Both the position numbers and the translations under genes were made by a program. From Chamaea fasciata (taxonomy: Eukaryota; Chordata; Aves; Passeriformes; Sylviidae), in contig JARCOQ010000002.1 in assembly GCA_029207755.1 (NCBI GenBank), positions 82,648,317 to 82,712,316 on the forward strand: DNA of 64,000 nt, given 5' to 3'. Under the pieces are notes generated by a model. That model saw only the letters and a program-made list of their open reading frames with translations. It was not told where the DNA came from and did no database searches. Shown piece after piece: positions 12,301 to 27,300 of the stretch (within the stretch, counting starts at the first letter, position 1; every line of letters starts with the position of its first letter).

Positions 12301-15300
12301 AGCCAAATGCTGCTTAGACTCATCTAAGCTCAGATTTCAAGGGCTGGTTCACAGATCTAAGCCCCCAGCAATGTGTGTGAAATAAGCAAAGCTCATGTGT
12401 CAGTATCCCCAGGAGGAGCCTGCTCTCTGGATTACAGCAGGACTCCAGGCTAGAAGCAGCTCTGGCCACGGGCAGAGATGGCAAAAGCAGCTGCCAAAAT
12501 AGCTAATTGGCTATCAGTCAGCAGCTGCAAGCCCCAGCAACTGAGACCCTTCAGAAGAGCTGCAACCCACTCTTCTCCAGAAAAAAAAAAGAAACCTGAA
12601 AATACGCGGAGGGTTGGAGCTGACCAGAAACAGACACATCCATGGTTCCTCAAATTCAGAAGGAATTAAGGCAGTCCATAAAACACAGCAAAATATCCTT
12701 AACATTTGTTAAGCTTAAGAGACACCAAGTCCCAAGAAACACTTCATAATCTCACATCTGTTCTAACACTTGAAGATTAAAAACATGACCAAAAAATCGT
12801 GGACAAAAGCGTGGACAAAAACCTTTTAAAATTGATATAATGATCTGAAAGGAGTTTTAATTATGACATGTAAAACAGCATACATATAGAAAGTGCAGGA
12901 AAGGAAGTAATTTCTGTCACTAGGTTTTCTAATGATTTTGAATAATTATGGCATGGGAGGTTAAAAATCTTTGCTGTGAATACAGCTACCATAAGAGCCC
13001 CTACCTTCTTGCTTTAATCTTAACCTTACCTGCTGCAGACAGAGAATCAGTGTCTTGGCACTCTGAATTTTGTTATTGTACCTCGTCTTGCTTAACGTTT
13101 CTTTAATTATGTCTCCAAAATCACTGTAGGTCTATTAACAGCAACAAAACAATTCAGAGTTATCATTCCCCTTCTTTAGCACTGGGAGTACACAAACCAC
13201 ACGACTGTTCAAGTGACACAAGAAGTCCCTAAAACATTCCCAATATCAGAACGTGCAAGTTAAAAGATGAAAACTGGACCTTATAATAATATTTTGTATG
13301 TAAAGCAATAGTATGCTCCTTTAAGAGGAATGCGTCAAAGAGGATCAAATTTACACTAATATTGTTAAGTATTAGCAACTAATTGATTTTCAATTCTTAA
13401 TTCATAACTAATTGTAATTCTTTGAGAAGAGCAAAGCCTCATCAAGAAACAAACAGGGTTTTCTGTACTCCACCAGTGCTTGCCAGTGAAGCAAAGAACA
13501 AGATTCATATTCAGGTATTTCCAAAGTTCTGCCAGTTGACTCAAGGAAACTGCCCACTCTGACATTCTTGGCACTCCTGAAACCCCCTTCAGAGTGGCTG
13601 AAGCTCTACTAAACCCTGATCATCTAAACCCTGGGACTCATGTGAAATGTAGGCACCTGCATATGCACTGTGTGAGCGTATGAATTAAGCTGACCACTTC
13701 AGTGTGAGAACCTCAACAGATGAATCACTCTCCAGCCATCAACTGCTGCTCTGCAGTGGCCTCTCCGGAGAAGCTGAGGAGCAGATGTCCAGACACGTCC
13801 TTTCCTCGACTTTCAGTTGCTTTGTCTGCAGTGAGGTACCTTTGTGGAACCACGAGAGGAGATCTGCCCCACTCCTGCTTGAATTTTCAGCACTTTTGTG
13901 ATTATTCCAGGACTCTGAGCCATAACACTGTTAACACCCTATCTTTCATAAACACTGGAGACACTTTAAAAACTAAAAGGCACTGATAGGAAAAACAACC
14001 TTATCTAAAACATTACCTTCACATAATACTTATAGACCTCAGCGGCTGCAGTCATCTCCACCACATTATACACTATTAACTTGCAATATGCTGCCAGAAG
14101 ACGCCGCTTTTTGTGCAACTCATCGAGTTTGCAAGTTTCATCCTTTCCCTCTTCTGTCAGATCTAGGGAAACAAAAGCATTGAAGCTTTGTTCTATTACT
14201 TTATTCAAGGTATCTCAGTTTAAACGACCAACTTGCACCTAAATAGCACAGACTCAGCTGTTAAGTAACAGATGCCAGCGCTCATTCCTGTGTATATCAG
14301 AAAGCACAGGTTTATTCCCATTTCAAATCTGCAGCTGATAACAGTGAAAACAGTCTTCTTCCACAGTCTCCTACTCTGATCTTCATAGGACTTTGGCATT
14401 TAGTCAAAATCTCCAAGTACAACACTGCTCATAGCTACAGAACTGAACCAGCAAGTAGAATAAAAGGCACAAACACACCAAATGGAAGGGACCCAAAAAA
14501 CTGCAACTATGGGGTTTGTTTTTTGTCCTAGATTAAAACAGATGGTAGCAAAGTAGCACATAACTCATCGGAAACCCTAAAAAAGTTGTCGCACACAGTC
14601 AGCAAGAATTCCAATGAAATTCTCCAAGTGCTTATCAACAGGAGTGAAAGGAAGAAAAGTCACTTAATAGCATTAAGAACATATTAAGTGTCTGGAACAT
14701 GAGCTAGTTACTAGATGGATAATTCATGGGAAACAGATACACTTAAGAGTATTCCAACAGTGCTACAAAGGTGCTTGTGGAGAGTTTCTTGCAGCAGAAG
14801 AGCCAAGACACACCCTTCCCTGCTGCACATGCAAGCTATCAGCTACCAAAAGACTTCAGTCTCTGCCCTATAATTTTGATGTGGACTGTTTCTGTTTCTA
14901 GAATGACTGTGGGCCTGGAAACAAACATAAAGCAAATGACTGATCAGAAGTGTCTGACAGTTACAGAGTTTAAACAGGAATGAAACAGCTGCCAGCTGTG
15001 CACACAAACATTGCACACATTACATCACAAAATCACTCGTTAAGGAAGGAATCTGCAATGGGATGAAAGGGATCCTTTGTGGGGAGAACTGAGAAATTGA
15101 AGGCATCACAAAATAAAGGTTTGAAACAGATCTCAGGCCATCTAACCCAAAACAGGATCAATTTTATCAGTTTCAGATACATAACAAACAACCTGAAACA
15201 CAACCTGCTTCAGTAACTCCCACAACTAGGATACTACAGCCTACTTGTACAACCTTTTCTAATGTATCTTTACTAATTCAGATTCTCTTACTATCTCCCT

Positions 15301-18300
15301 GTTGCAATTTTGGCCATGTTATGTTGCCCATCAGTGGTTCTTGCATATATACCCATGACCCAAGGAAGTGTGGTGCCCAAAATTGAATAGAGAACTCCAT
15401 CCGAACAGCTGAAGGACAAGAGTTAAACAGAGAAATCTAGAACAATGCCTGTTTTTCTAAGTATGGCACTTGAACTTGTCCTCAGAACCACAATGAACAA
15501 TCTATTTTCAAAACACTCCCAAAAGAAACCAGCCTTCGTAATTATAACTTCAATACAGCATCCAAATGTGTTTGAAAAAAGGCAGTAGAGCAACAAATAC
15601 TATTTCCCACTGGACTGAGAGCAGCCCTGAGGAAAAGGACTTGGGGGTGTTGGCTGATGAGAAGCTCAGCAAGATCCAGCAATGTGTGCTCACAGCCCAA
15701 AAACACAACTGGGTTGTGGGGTACATCCAAAACAGCATGGCCAGCAGATTCTGCTGGTGATTCTGCTCCTCTGCTCTGCTCTGAGACCCCAGCTGGAGTG
15801 CTGTGCCCAGCTCTGGGGCTCCCAACATAAGAATAATGTGGACCTCCTGGAGTGAGTCCAAAGGAGGGTCATGAAGATGCTCAGAGGGCTGGAGCACCTT
15901 GCCTACGAAAACAGGTTAAGAGAATTTGGGTTCTTCCACCTGGACAAGGGGAAGTTCTGGGGAGACCCTTTAGCACCTTCAAGTACCTAAACAGGGCCAA
16001 CAAGAGAGGTGGAAAGGGACTTCCTACAACACCATGTAGTGATACAATGGGGAATGGCTTTAAACTGATGAAGGGCAGATTTATTTCTTAGACATAAGGA
16101 AGAGATTCCTGACTGGGTGAAGGTGAGACACTGAAACAGGTTTCCCAGAGAAGCTGTGGATGCCCCATTCCATGTTCAAGGCCAGGATGGATGGGGCTTT
16201 GAGCAACCTGGTCTAGTGGGAGGTGTCTCTGTCCATAGCAGAGGTGTTTGGAACTAGATGATCATTAATGTCTGTCCGTTCCAACCCAAACCAGTCTATA
16301 ATTCTGTGAAATCTCCCCCACAGCCCCAAAATCAAAATCCACTGGTTCTTTACTCTGCAGGCTTAGAAGGGTCCATGCAATGACACAGTGAAACACTGCC
16401 AGGCCTTCCTCCAACACTATCATCTGGACCAAGGAAGTCAGTCCGCCAAACACTTTTACTTACCCAGCCCTGCTTTACTTCAGCCCTTCTCATAGTACAG
16501 GTAAATTGGCATCTCTATTCTGTGGTTAACCCACAAACCATACAGATCAAAGAATTACAGAATTCTTTGTTTATAAAGGGGCCCAACCAGAAAAAAAAAC
16601 AAAGCAACTGACAAAACAACAACAAGAAAGGCCAGCCCTTTTCCCTAATACATTCACTGCAGATGACAAAGGACAGCAAAAATGGTAGATAGTTTCTCCA
16701 GTGATGAAGATGTCAAACCTTTTTCCTCTTCTTCTTCTTTGTCCATGAAAACGTGTTCCTGGATAAATGAGAACAGTTTTTCCTGAAGTGGTGTGTTAGG
16801 AAGATAACCTAGAAGTCCAACTGTTTCTTCATTATTATTTGAATCCAGGTGACTCAAAATCAGCAACCAGTCACAGAGTATCATGAAGGCCTGTACCAAG
16901 CAAATAAAGCCAAAGAAGGATTTAGAGACCATGTTACTTTTCATGCCAACTCCACTTTGCATTTCCATCAAACACAATCAAGTTTCCATCCCAGTTCTTC
17001 CTTGCAGACTAAAGATTTCTCTTTGCCTCAGCCATGGTAATTTAGGAACCACCTAAAGATTTTCAAAGCTCCGTGGGCAAGAAGAAGAGCTGTATTATGT
17101 TGAAATATCCCTCTTTTAACATATGAAACAATGGACAATTTCTCCATTTCTTTAGGTAATAGTCATAGCAGAACATTAATGAAGTAATAATAGCAACCAA
17201 TACACTGATAGGTCTAATCAGAAAACACAATTTTCATTCAGATTGAAGCCTTGATTCTGCAGATGGACTCATGCAGACAGGAATCTATGCTTGACTAAAG
17301 CACTAACTTGTAGCATTTTAACTAACATAACGTTAGTTTTTATTTAAAATAAACACTGGAAGGCTGAGGGTTTTATGTGTTATTTCTCTGCTAAGAGACA
17401 AAAATATAGTAAAAAATTAATAGAATGAAACACCAGTATGAAAAAAAAAAAAAAAGCAGGCATTTAAAAGGAGATCTGAGCACAAATGCTTGTTAAGTGA
17501 TACAAAAACACAGACCTTTTCTCTTACATCTTTTTCCTTATGGTGGAGGAAGCATGTGCAAATCTGACTGAAACGTCTCAGCTCCCTTCTTAGTGGAAAA
17601 AGAGTCTCCTAAAAACACATTTAGGAAAAATGAAAGGGCCAATATGTTAGAGACTATGATTCAACAGAGAATTACAGAACAAACAACAGTTGCATCTTTC
17701 TTCCACTCATATTATTCATTTAAGATAGCACAGCTGATGACATGATGAAAGAAGCTGGCATTTCACAGAACAGCTTACTAGCTATGAACAACTGCATCTG
17801 TCACAGTCGCTGAGGCCAGTGGAATTCAGCAAGTCACAAACTCTTTGTTTCTCAATCTGCAAGGAGGGCAGCACGTATTCTCTTATTCACTTCATCTTAT
17901 CTGTACAAAGTAGTGACAACAATGGAAGTAGAGTCATAAAAACTTCTAGTCCATCCCACCTAATATTCGATGTGCACTGCCTTCTGGAGTTGGTTTTCTC
18001 CCTTCCTCCCCTAATGACTACAAAGGGATTAGAGTTTAACTTTGGCACTCAGAAACTTAAGACACCACTCTTTGTTAAGATGAATACAGCATGTTTGGTT
18101 TGCTTACAACCATACAAAAGACTTTCTGATCCTCCACCAGGTCCCAGCTGCACTGCACTGAGCTCTGAGCCCTCAGTGTAAAAGGAATGCCCTTACAAGA
18201 GAGCCAGATTTCATGCTATGCAGCTCTGCATTTCTAAGAAAAGGAATCCATCCCAGGACATGCTGAGGAGAACCAGGTGAGGGGCAATACACTGCCTTAA

Positions 18301-21300
18301 CACTGCTAGGAGCAAAGAGGAAATAACAGAGCTGCTGTCCAGGATTATTTTTTTTTTCTGCTCTTGGAACTTCTCTATCTGCCAACATCCAGATTTGGCC
18401 CTGCAGAGTGGGCCGCCACATCTGCTTCCAATCAAAATCTGTCTCCATACGAAAGGCCAAATTAAAAAATGTGCTGCCCCATTACCAAGTTGAGCTAACT
18501 GTGTCTGGAGTGAAAGGCAGAACACATTAGAGCAGTGAGATGTGGACATCCACGCAGGAATGGAATGGGACGGGAATAGACAGTGAATCAGTGGCCAAAT
18601 GGGTAACCTCCCAGCTAGCATTCCTCACACAAATGTCCATGTCAGCACCCTGTCCTGTATGCGCAGGAGCACCAGGGAAGGGGACAGAATGACAAAGCAG
18701 TGCAGGCAGAAATCATCCCAAAGAGGAGCCCCACAGGGTACACATTCACACATGAAACAAAACATAAAAGACTTTTCCTTTCTGGTGTCCTAAACTAGAC
18801 TGTCTTCTGAAATACCTGCTAGAGCTCGGTACTTCATAAATTACAAAAGTAAATAGCCAACTAATGAGAAAATTAACACTTTCCTCGACCTTTCTGACAG
18901 AAATATGTAGGTAAATCAAGAAAATCAAAAAAGAAATAGAGCTACAGAATGTCCTGGAGTTTTCAATGCATATTCTTGGTTGCTTAAAACAAGAAAACAA
19001 CAAACTCTTTGGCAGTGAGACAAGTTCCTTATCTCCATCAAGCCCTAGGAATTTGATGCACATGTTTTGCAGTAAAAATAGCGGCGAACCATTGTTCCTG
19101 CAGACTGAAAGAGCACACACAGTTGAGGAGAAGATAGAGAGAAAATGCCTTGATTCAATTTGGTTTCCTCAAGAAAACAGACAAACTATGTTTTTAGAAG
19201 CTTGCTATTTCAAGAAATCCAAAACAGGAAAATTATCTTCAACTTCTATAAGCACAAGTCTGGGTTTCAAAATTACATCAGTGACCAACCTTGGGAGAAT
19301 TTTCCGAAACTGCAGCTAGTTGCCACAGGAGAGAAAAATATGTGCACTGGAGAGCTGGTAGGATAATCTGCAAATAAAAACACATGACCTTTATTTACAT
19401 GAAAGGCTCAGCAGCAAAAAGCTTAGGACTAAACAAAGCATTCAAGCCTGACATTCTGCATGTTGCTTGCATGAACACTTCGTGGTAGTATTTAGATCCT
19501 TAAAATAAATTTAACAGGTTTACATACAATCAGGCATTGCCCCCTGAGAAACTTTATTACTATGGTGCTGCTTCTGCAGAACTTCTCTGACATCTTGGTG
19601 AGTTCAAGGGAAAGCAACCCACATACCAAAAAGTGTGTTCCCAGAGGCTCACTTTAGCTTAGCTCCTTGGGACTTCTTTAAAGCCTTTGATGAAAGGCAG
19701 ACTCCTCCAGAGGCCAGTTCAGAGCAGAAGCCAAACCTTGGTGCTCTGATGCTCTATCTACAGGAGTCCACCTCTACCAACTGGCTGCAGGCTCTCTCTA
19801 CTCAACTAAACTTCACACTTTGCCAAAAAAAACCCCAAGTTCTCGCCTGCAAACAGGCTGGTTAGCATTCATAACTGCTGAAGAATTTCACCTTGCAATC
19901 CTAGAATACACAGCTCCATCTTGGCACAATGTTTGAGGTAAGGCAACCACATAACCAAAAGGCTGCAGTTAAGACAACTGGTAATTATAAATCACTACAA
20001 CAGGAGTAAACACATAAGCAACAGATCCAAAGTATTCCAAATTCGGGTTGCATGCAATCTAAAAGGGGTTCCTCACGGTCCCAACAATTTCATATGTACT
20101 GAAACTGAGACTATGCAGTCATTGGAAGTACTGAACATGACGAAGGATCAATCCAGATGTCAGATGATTATTACAGTTATAAAAAATTTCCAAAAATACT
20201 TCAAATAAAGGCATGAATTTACAGATTCCAGTAACATTATACAAAGACAGCCTCAGTCTCCCAGACTGAGAAATGGACACAAGTATCTTCCTGTCTCATA
20301 GGACACTGATATATAAAATTATTTAATACTTTGTATTTCTTTCTCCTTTCATCAAGAAAAACATCTTTCAATGTTAAATATTAACAACTCACCAGAACAG
20401 GCAAACTGCCATGTTCTGTTTCAAACACCAGGAACCTTAAAGTCTTGTCATACAGATTCCACTTGGTGAGATCATGGGCACTGCAGGTGAAAAAGAAATA
20501 ATAATGATACAGTAAGCAAGAAATGAAGACTTACCTGATCAAACAGGTCAAACATATCCTATTTTTGCCATCATGTGATGTACAGCAATAACATTAAACA
20601 ATTAAATATTAATTATAAGGGAGAAAAATTAAGTTTTCTAACACTGTAACCTTTAGGCCACACCTTTACAGTCAGCATGCCTCCCACAAAACTGCAGTGT
20701 TATGAGGATAGGAAAAAGAAGCTTGAGTTCTGTACCATTTTCTATACTTTATGCATACTCTGTAAGTATCCAAAGAGGTTTAAAGAACAATTTCCTTAGC
20801 CCACTCTAAAAGACTGTTTCTAACAGTCTTGAGTATTCTCAACTCAATATTAGACTTCTCTTTGCAAAACCAGAGCAGCCCCAGCATGCTGGACAGGTAA
20901 AAGACACTTTAAGAAAAAGGCCCAATTGCTCTAACCTCTGTACTTTCTTGCATGACAGTTCACCAATCTCTGGAGAACCAAGGTTTTGAGAAATCATCTT
21001 TTAACAAAAGAAGATCAGATAAAGTGAAAATAAAAAAGAGATTACACCTGCTGCAAACAATGACTGCATTCATTATACCCTCTTCAGACTGAGCACTACT
21101 ATTGTCAGTAAGGCTGTGGAAAAATACCCAGCTAGGACAGAGGCATCACAGAGGGAATCTGTGTGTCCACTCTGACATCTCAATTCTGTAGCATACAGTT
21201 CTCAGACACATTAGGGCTGATGCTCAGTAATGAGTCCAAAAATAATTCTATACCCAAGAGTACAGTTCTACTAAGAAGAAACTAAACCTGGCAGCACCTC

Positions 21301-24300
21301 TCATATAGATCATTTTCATTCTCTTGTGAAAAACCCCACTAAATCCAACAAGCAATTCTCACTTTGCATGTGTAAGGTTGACACTTTAAGTATGTGGGAA
21401 CATAAATTGTGTAAATAAACATCTCACTTATGAAAAGCCGCTATTCTTCTCAACGTAGAGTGCATCCGGGAAATTTCTCCTGCGTCTGTACAAAATCCTC
21501 CTTCCTAAATCATGGAAGTTTGGGAAAGAGAAAGGAATTAGCAAGTGTGGGCCACGGCACCTATTGTGCTCTCTTCCCAACCAACCCATAAGCTTGGATC
21601 ATCTCCTCCAGCCCTTCTTTACCCTTTACCTTTAACCACACTACTCATGCCCTGCTCTACAGTCAAAAGAAAACAATGTAACTCCACAGGAATTCTGTAT
21701 AAGGGAAAATCCCTGCCATTAATAAATGCAGTATTGCTAACACAGAGTAAAAAGTTGCCATTAGTCTAACATGGTCCCTCACACAGTTGTTAAGGATCTC
21801 TGGAAAGCTAAGTGTTCACATGGTGCTGACCTTCCTTGCTTCCAGCTGCCAGATCACATTCAAAGATAGCTAAAAATATATTAAATACTTTCCCATAGAT
21901 GCAACTGCTGTAGTTTCCACAAGTATACTATGTGATTCTGGGGGACGAAATATACGACCAGGAATTAGAAGGGAGGAGTTCCAGGAGAAAAATCTCTTTA
22001 TTTAGATATAGATCACAATACGGAGGAGTCGAAGAATCCCTGGTCTTGCACTTATCTTGTTTCTCATAAGTACACGTTCTCCCACATTGACACAGATCTC
22101 TATTTAAGACCAATAAAATTAATCTAATCTGAGGTTAGGGGATTTTTTGGCTTGACACATTTTGCAATATCCCTGTGTCCAATAAAAACCTGCCAGTGTT
22201 AACTCTCATACCATGGCATGACACCTGTTCATGACAGTACAGTTGATCAGATCAGCTGCAGGCTTCTGTTGTTCAGTTCAGCCAGCAAGCTATTCATATC
22301 CCCACCGGCTGTTTCTGCTTTTTAGACCTAATGAAAAGCTTTGAGGGAGACTGGAGTCCTTGTTCAAGGGGAAAGCCATTATTTCAAAGACCCTCAAAGC
22401 TGTTTAGTCTGCATTACAGACTGCTGTTGGCTGGGGTTTTTTTTCCTACATCCAAAGTGATAGTACAAAGGGCATCCTGTGTACAGTCAAAGATGGAGAA
22501 CTACAGAACTGCACCTTTTTGGGAAGAGCTTCATCACCCATAGATTGACAGCACTCACTAGCTGATTCTGCACATAGTATCTTTGGCACAGTACAGGAGT
22601 AACTACAAAGCAACTACAGACTTTAGGTCCAGAATATCTGGTGTGGCAATTTTGTTCCTCATAAGTACACATTCTCCCACACTGGCACAGATCAACAAAA
22701 TGATTCCAGTCTGAGGTTAGGGGACTTTTTGGCTTGACACATTTTACAACATCAGAGTCCAATAAAAGCCTGCCAGAAGATGTACAATGTCCTGTTGGTG
22801 GTGTGGACTACCTTGTTTATTATTTTCCCAACTCTATTCCTGCCAAAATATACTGCCAAAATCTATCTGCTTCATTAAAATGCGAAGAACCATTCTTTCC
22901 AGAGGTGCAAACCCATCTTTCAGAGTTCCATCTCCTTCAAGCAGAATCAGCAGGCAAAGAATAGTTCCACATCCCCCTTAATTTTCTTTGTCTTCCTTCT
23001 TTTTCCTAGGGGAAAAGGTCTGCTTACCCCTCAATGAGTCACACTCACCTTTTGCCAGAAGCAGTCTAGTAGCTGGTTAAGCTGTTTCATCAACTCATCT
23101 ATCATTTGAGTTCGAGCACAATCCACCTGGCTATAGATGGCAATTTCTTCACGGCAGAGGACATAATAAGTCCTGGAGGAAGCCTCAAGGACAGACATGT
23201 CAGAGTGTTTGGCCACAATGTCTTTTATCTCTCTCAGTAAAGCATTCAAATGCTGCAGGTGATAAAAGGGGTTTTTATAGGTAAATTGTATAAAAATCCT
23301 CTTATGCTTTAAATCATTTCACTAGGCCCATATATCCCTATGGGTCATATAAACAAGATGATACAAATACCAGTCTAAGGAGAAGAGAGGCAGGATCAGA
23401 GGACACAACTTTTTTTCACCTATGTTTATAGCTCTCTTTCATCATTATGTCTCTGGATCTTCCTAAAGAATGAAGCAACTGCTTCAAGTTCTACTTTAGC
23501 AATACATGTCTAGCACTACACAAGGAATAAAAGATGCCTTCCCAAAGGACAGGTCTGCCTTCAAACAATGGAAGTTGTCTCCCTTAGCAATGGAGAATGG
23601 AGAATGTTTTGGACCATGTCAGCAACAGGGCCTTCACTCTGAAGTGGGAGGAGGTAACTTGTGCCATTCTGCTGACTCACTCACTTCCAGTTTAAGTTTT
23701 GGGTTGAAATTAACCTTAGAGTGTTTGCCTAACACTGCCACCCTGTAAACATCCCTGTTTAAGAACACCTTAAGCTATTTCGAGGATTTCATCTATCTGT
23801 TTCTGACTGCCCCTTTCCCATCAGCAGATATACTATCTCCATTCTTATCTTTCAGTTACTGTCATTCCCCAGCAGCTGGGAGTCAGCCTTCACAGAAAAT
23901 GAAACCTATTCTGTAGTCAACTCCTGGGAGACATCAACTTAAAACACAGAGCATAACCCACCCTCCCTCCAGCCAGGAATGAACAAACCCAGGGCTGGGT
24001 CTACCACAAAGCACACGTCATTGCCCACCATGGCACATCAGAACTGACAAGCACTAAGGCTTTTCTGTGCAGCTCCAAATCAAAAAGTAAAGCCTGAAAA
24101 AGACCACTTTCCTTAAGGTATGAGACCATTTCATTGCATTTCAACAATTTTATACTTGTTCCAAATCCCATAAAACTCCCTACATTGTCACATAAACTTA
24201 GTACATTCCATATGAACTGATTACTCCAATTCCTATTCACCTTCTCTAGATGTCCTGTACTGTAAACATCTAAATCGTAATACTGAGGAATCTGCAGCAG

Positions 24301-27300
24301 ATTGGCCACTTTTTGTGCATCTGTTGAATACTGCAGAGAAAAAACAGGATATGAGTACATTGTAGGAATTTTAATGAAATATTTAACATGCATTCACAGA
24401 GCAGCTGTTAGTTACCTTTGCCAAGAGCTGAGGAAGCACCATAATAAAGTGTTCAGTAATTTTGGTACAATCTTCCAATTGAATTTTCTTCTCTTTTACT
24501 GACAAAATCTGCAGATAAAGCATTTGGTTTCAATTATGAGATGTCTGGGATTTGAGTGGAATCTTACACGTAACCCAAGCTTAACTCATATCATATTGTC
24601 TCAGGCATATCAAGCTAAGATAGAGACACTTTTCCATGAAGAAAAGCGGATGCTTTTTTTTTGTTGTTGTTAACCTTAAATTAGATGCAAACTGCTGACC
24701 AGTCATATGTCATGGATAAAATGCTCATAATTTGTCAATAACATGCTTCAAGTGGCTCTCCTCTAACGCTCATCTCCTTCAGCATCCACTTCTAATAAGA
24801 TCTAGAGGTGAAAAGAAACTGCAGCATTTCAGAAAAATAAGCTACTTTATTTCCTAAGATACTTCTGCAACAAGGAACAAGCTGTCTGGCAAAGTACATA
24901 CGGCAAAGATAATGTGATGACAGGACATAAATAAGACTAAGACGCACTGACTTTTTTGGCTGCACCTCTGCCCACTGGAGGATGACCTTCAGCTGCTTCT
25001 CTGACTGTTGCGAGGATGATTTCAATGAGAGCGCTTTCCTGGGCATCGCTCAGTGCTGGAAGTAAATCAGCCTTAGCATCACACAAAAGAAAAGTGAAGA
25101 CGCAGCAACAACTGATGTAAAGCCTAGTCATTTACCTGAGCAACTGTGGAAGGACACTAAAGAATGGGAGATGCAGTGTTGCTGAATAAACAGCTAGAGA
25201 GTGTTTGACTTCATTTGAAAGAAGTTACTTTCTACATTTACCGAGTACCATTAATCCCTTAATGGATGAACTTTTTGGGGCAGTTGGGCTTGCAAAAACA
25301 CAGGCAGCTTTAATGAGGTCTCCTACTGATTAGTGTCTCAATTAGGATAAACCTTCTTTGAGTATCAAAATGTTCTAACTCACTGGGTCTACAAACTGAT
25401 TTTAATCACACAACCAAATCCAGTTCTACTATAGCATCTATTCATAGAATCATATAATGGTCTGGGTTGGAAGGGATTTTAAAGACTTATTTAAGTGCAC
25501 TTCAAACTAATTCTACAAAAAAACCCAAAACCCTCTAGTGTTAGATGTCAGTGAAGTCAATACATTATTCATTTTCTTCTGAGGTAGGAATAAAAGCCTA
25601 ACAATAACTGCATTTCAATCTATTAATACTTTTTGATTCTAAAGTTTGGACAAACAAAGTGAACACAACATAAGCATTATGGCTTAACTACACAAGTATT
25701 TATTGCACAGGTTCTAAACTAACATTACTTAAATACTGAAAAAAACAAATACGTTGATATAAATATTACACTAGCAGTGCATTGAGTTGCTTCTGCTTTG
25801 TGACACCTGGGGACTGCAATTTGGGACCAAATGGTAATGCAATATGAAATGATGCTAAACTAGTTAAGGCAAGGTTCAAAAAACAGCATGGGGAGATTCA
25901 TTCAGGCAAAACTAAATTCTCTGTTTACCTACCTTCTCCAACTTCTTCAGCATTTTTTAACAGAAGAGTGGTCATGCACTCCCAGTCCTTCAGGAACTTG
26001 CCTGCCCAGTCCCACAAGCTGTCTACTAGGTATGCAACATGTTTGTGTAACTAGGGATTAAAAACACAAGCTTATAGAAGCAAACACAACACTAAAAGAA
26101 ATACAGCTTCATATGTTCTTCTCCCTTTGTCCAATGACAAAGCTCTGTCATTCACGCATATATTCACATGGAGTAATCCAACATATTTACTTCAAGGCCA
26201 ATCGACATTTAAACATCATGTCTTCAATCTGATACAAAGCAGGAAAGTGGGGTGAAAAAGCAGGAAAAGTAGGCAAAAAATATTTAATTTTCTCTTTTTT
26301 TCTACAAATTTAAATTTAAATTAAATAATCTCTAAAACTAGCTTCTGTATTGCTTTATATTGCCAATCATAAGAGCCAAAAGCTAGTCACAGGCCTAGAA
26401 ACAAGTCATCTATCCAATTCTTTGCAGAAAGATTCAAAACTGCAGTACCTGGGACACTTTGGCCAGATAGAGGTCTGCACCACTGCAAAAGCTAAACCAT
26501 AAACTGCTTATCAGCACTTAAGCTGACAAAATTCTCAAAAAAACTACAGGTTTTGGCCAGCATGGAGCCATGGTACAGCAACCCACATGTCTTTCTGCCT
26601 CCAGAAAGACATGGACATGTACCAAAACCCCTGACTTGGTGGCATTAGTCTTTCAGGTTGTTTCCAGAAATTGCCTCAGTACTGATTCTCTCCATTAGCA
26701 CACTTGTAAATTAGTTTTAATACAACAGAACAGATATGGCTTCGTTAAAAACTTAATGTAGAGAGTAAAAACATTTCAAACACCATACATTTCTGACCTC
26801 ATGAACAGAAATTGCTTTCAAATGCAAGAGGATAATTGATTTAACATGCAACACTGGATTTAAAAGGCTTACAGGAGGGGCTGTTCTCACCTCGCTCTCC
26901 AGGAAAAAGTGTATTAATCTTTTCAGTTGGTCAGTGCTGGCCCCAAACTTTCCTCCTCCTTTGGGCTGAACTTCTTTATCTCCCTTATGAATAAGCAGCC
27001 TGCCAAAAGAAAAGCAAGTCAGTCCAGTTCAGTCACATTGGCCTTGCACTCATTTACCAATATAACACTAATTCTGTCAGGATCACAAGGACTGTATTTC
27101 TCTTAAGTGTCTACTTATTTACCCCAAATCTCATTAGACATTTTATAAGATGAAAGAAAAAAAAAAAGATTGTTTCCCATTAGGAAAGATATGCTATCCC
27201 TGTGGATCCAAAGACTATTTCTGGCAGTTTGACAGGTACCTTGCCACCTTTCTGGATGATGGATGCGAATTCCACAGAACTGATCATACAATGAGGTAGG

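Larger units (their letters stand above)
14163..16718 (-). other. STAG intron 23 (holds a CR1 copy)
   Basis: About 2.6 kb. The half near exon 23 is occupied by a plus-strand CR1 fragment, and a weaker CR1-like patch lies near 15120-15250. The remainder is unremarkable. Confidence 0.55.

Noticed and set aside
18108..18152. Candidate STAG exon ([13 protein letters not shown]) with a GTAAGC donor
   Set aside because: The real exon for this part of the protein was found at 19290-19367 with a clear alignment; this stretch has a poor acceptor and no homology.
17819..18181. 120-codon plus-strand frame
   Set aside because: It lies within an intron of the opposite-strand gene with no start context, homology or splice structure.
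24948..24951. GTGCGT as the donor of exon 15
   Set aside because: It would shift exon 16 out of frame; GTCAGT four bases upstream restores the conserved GRG--KK-LS-KE reading.
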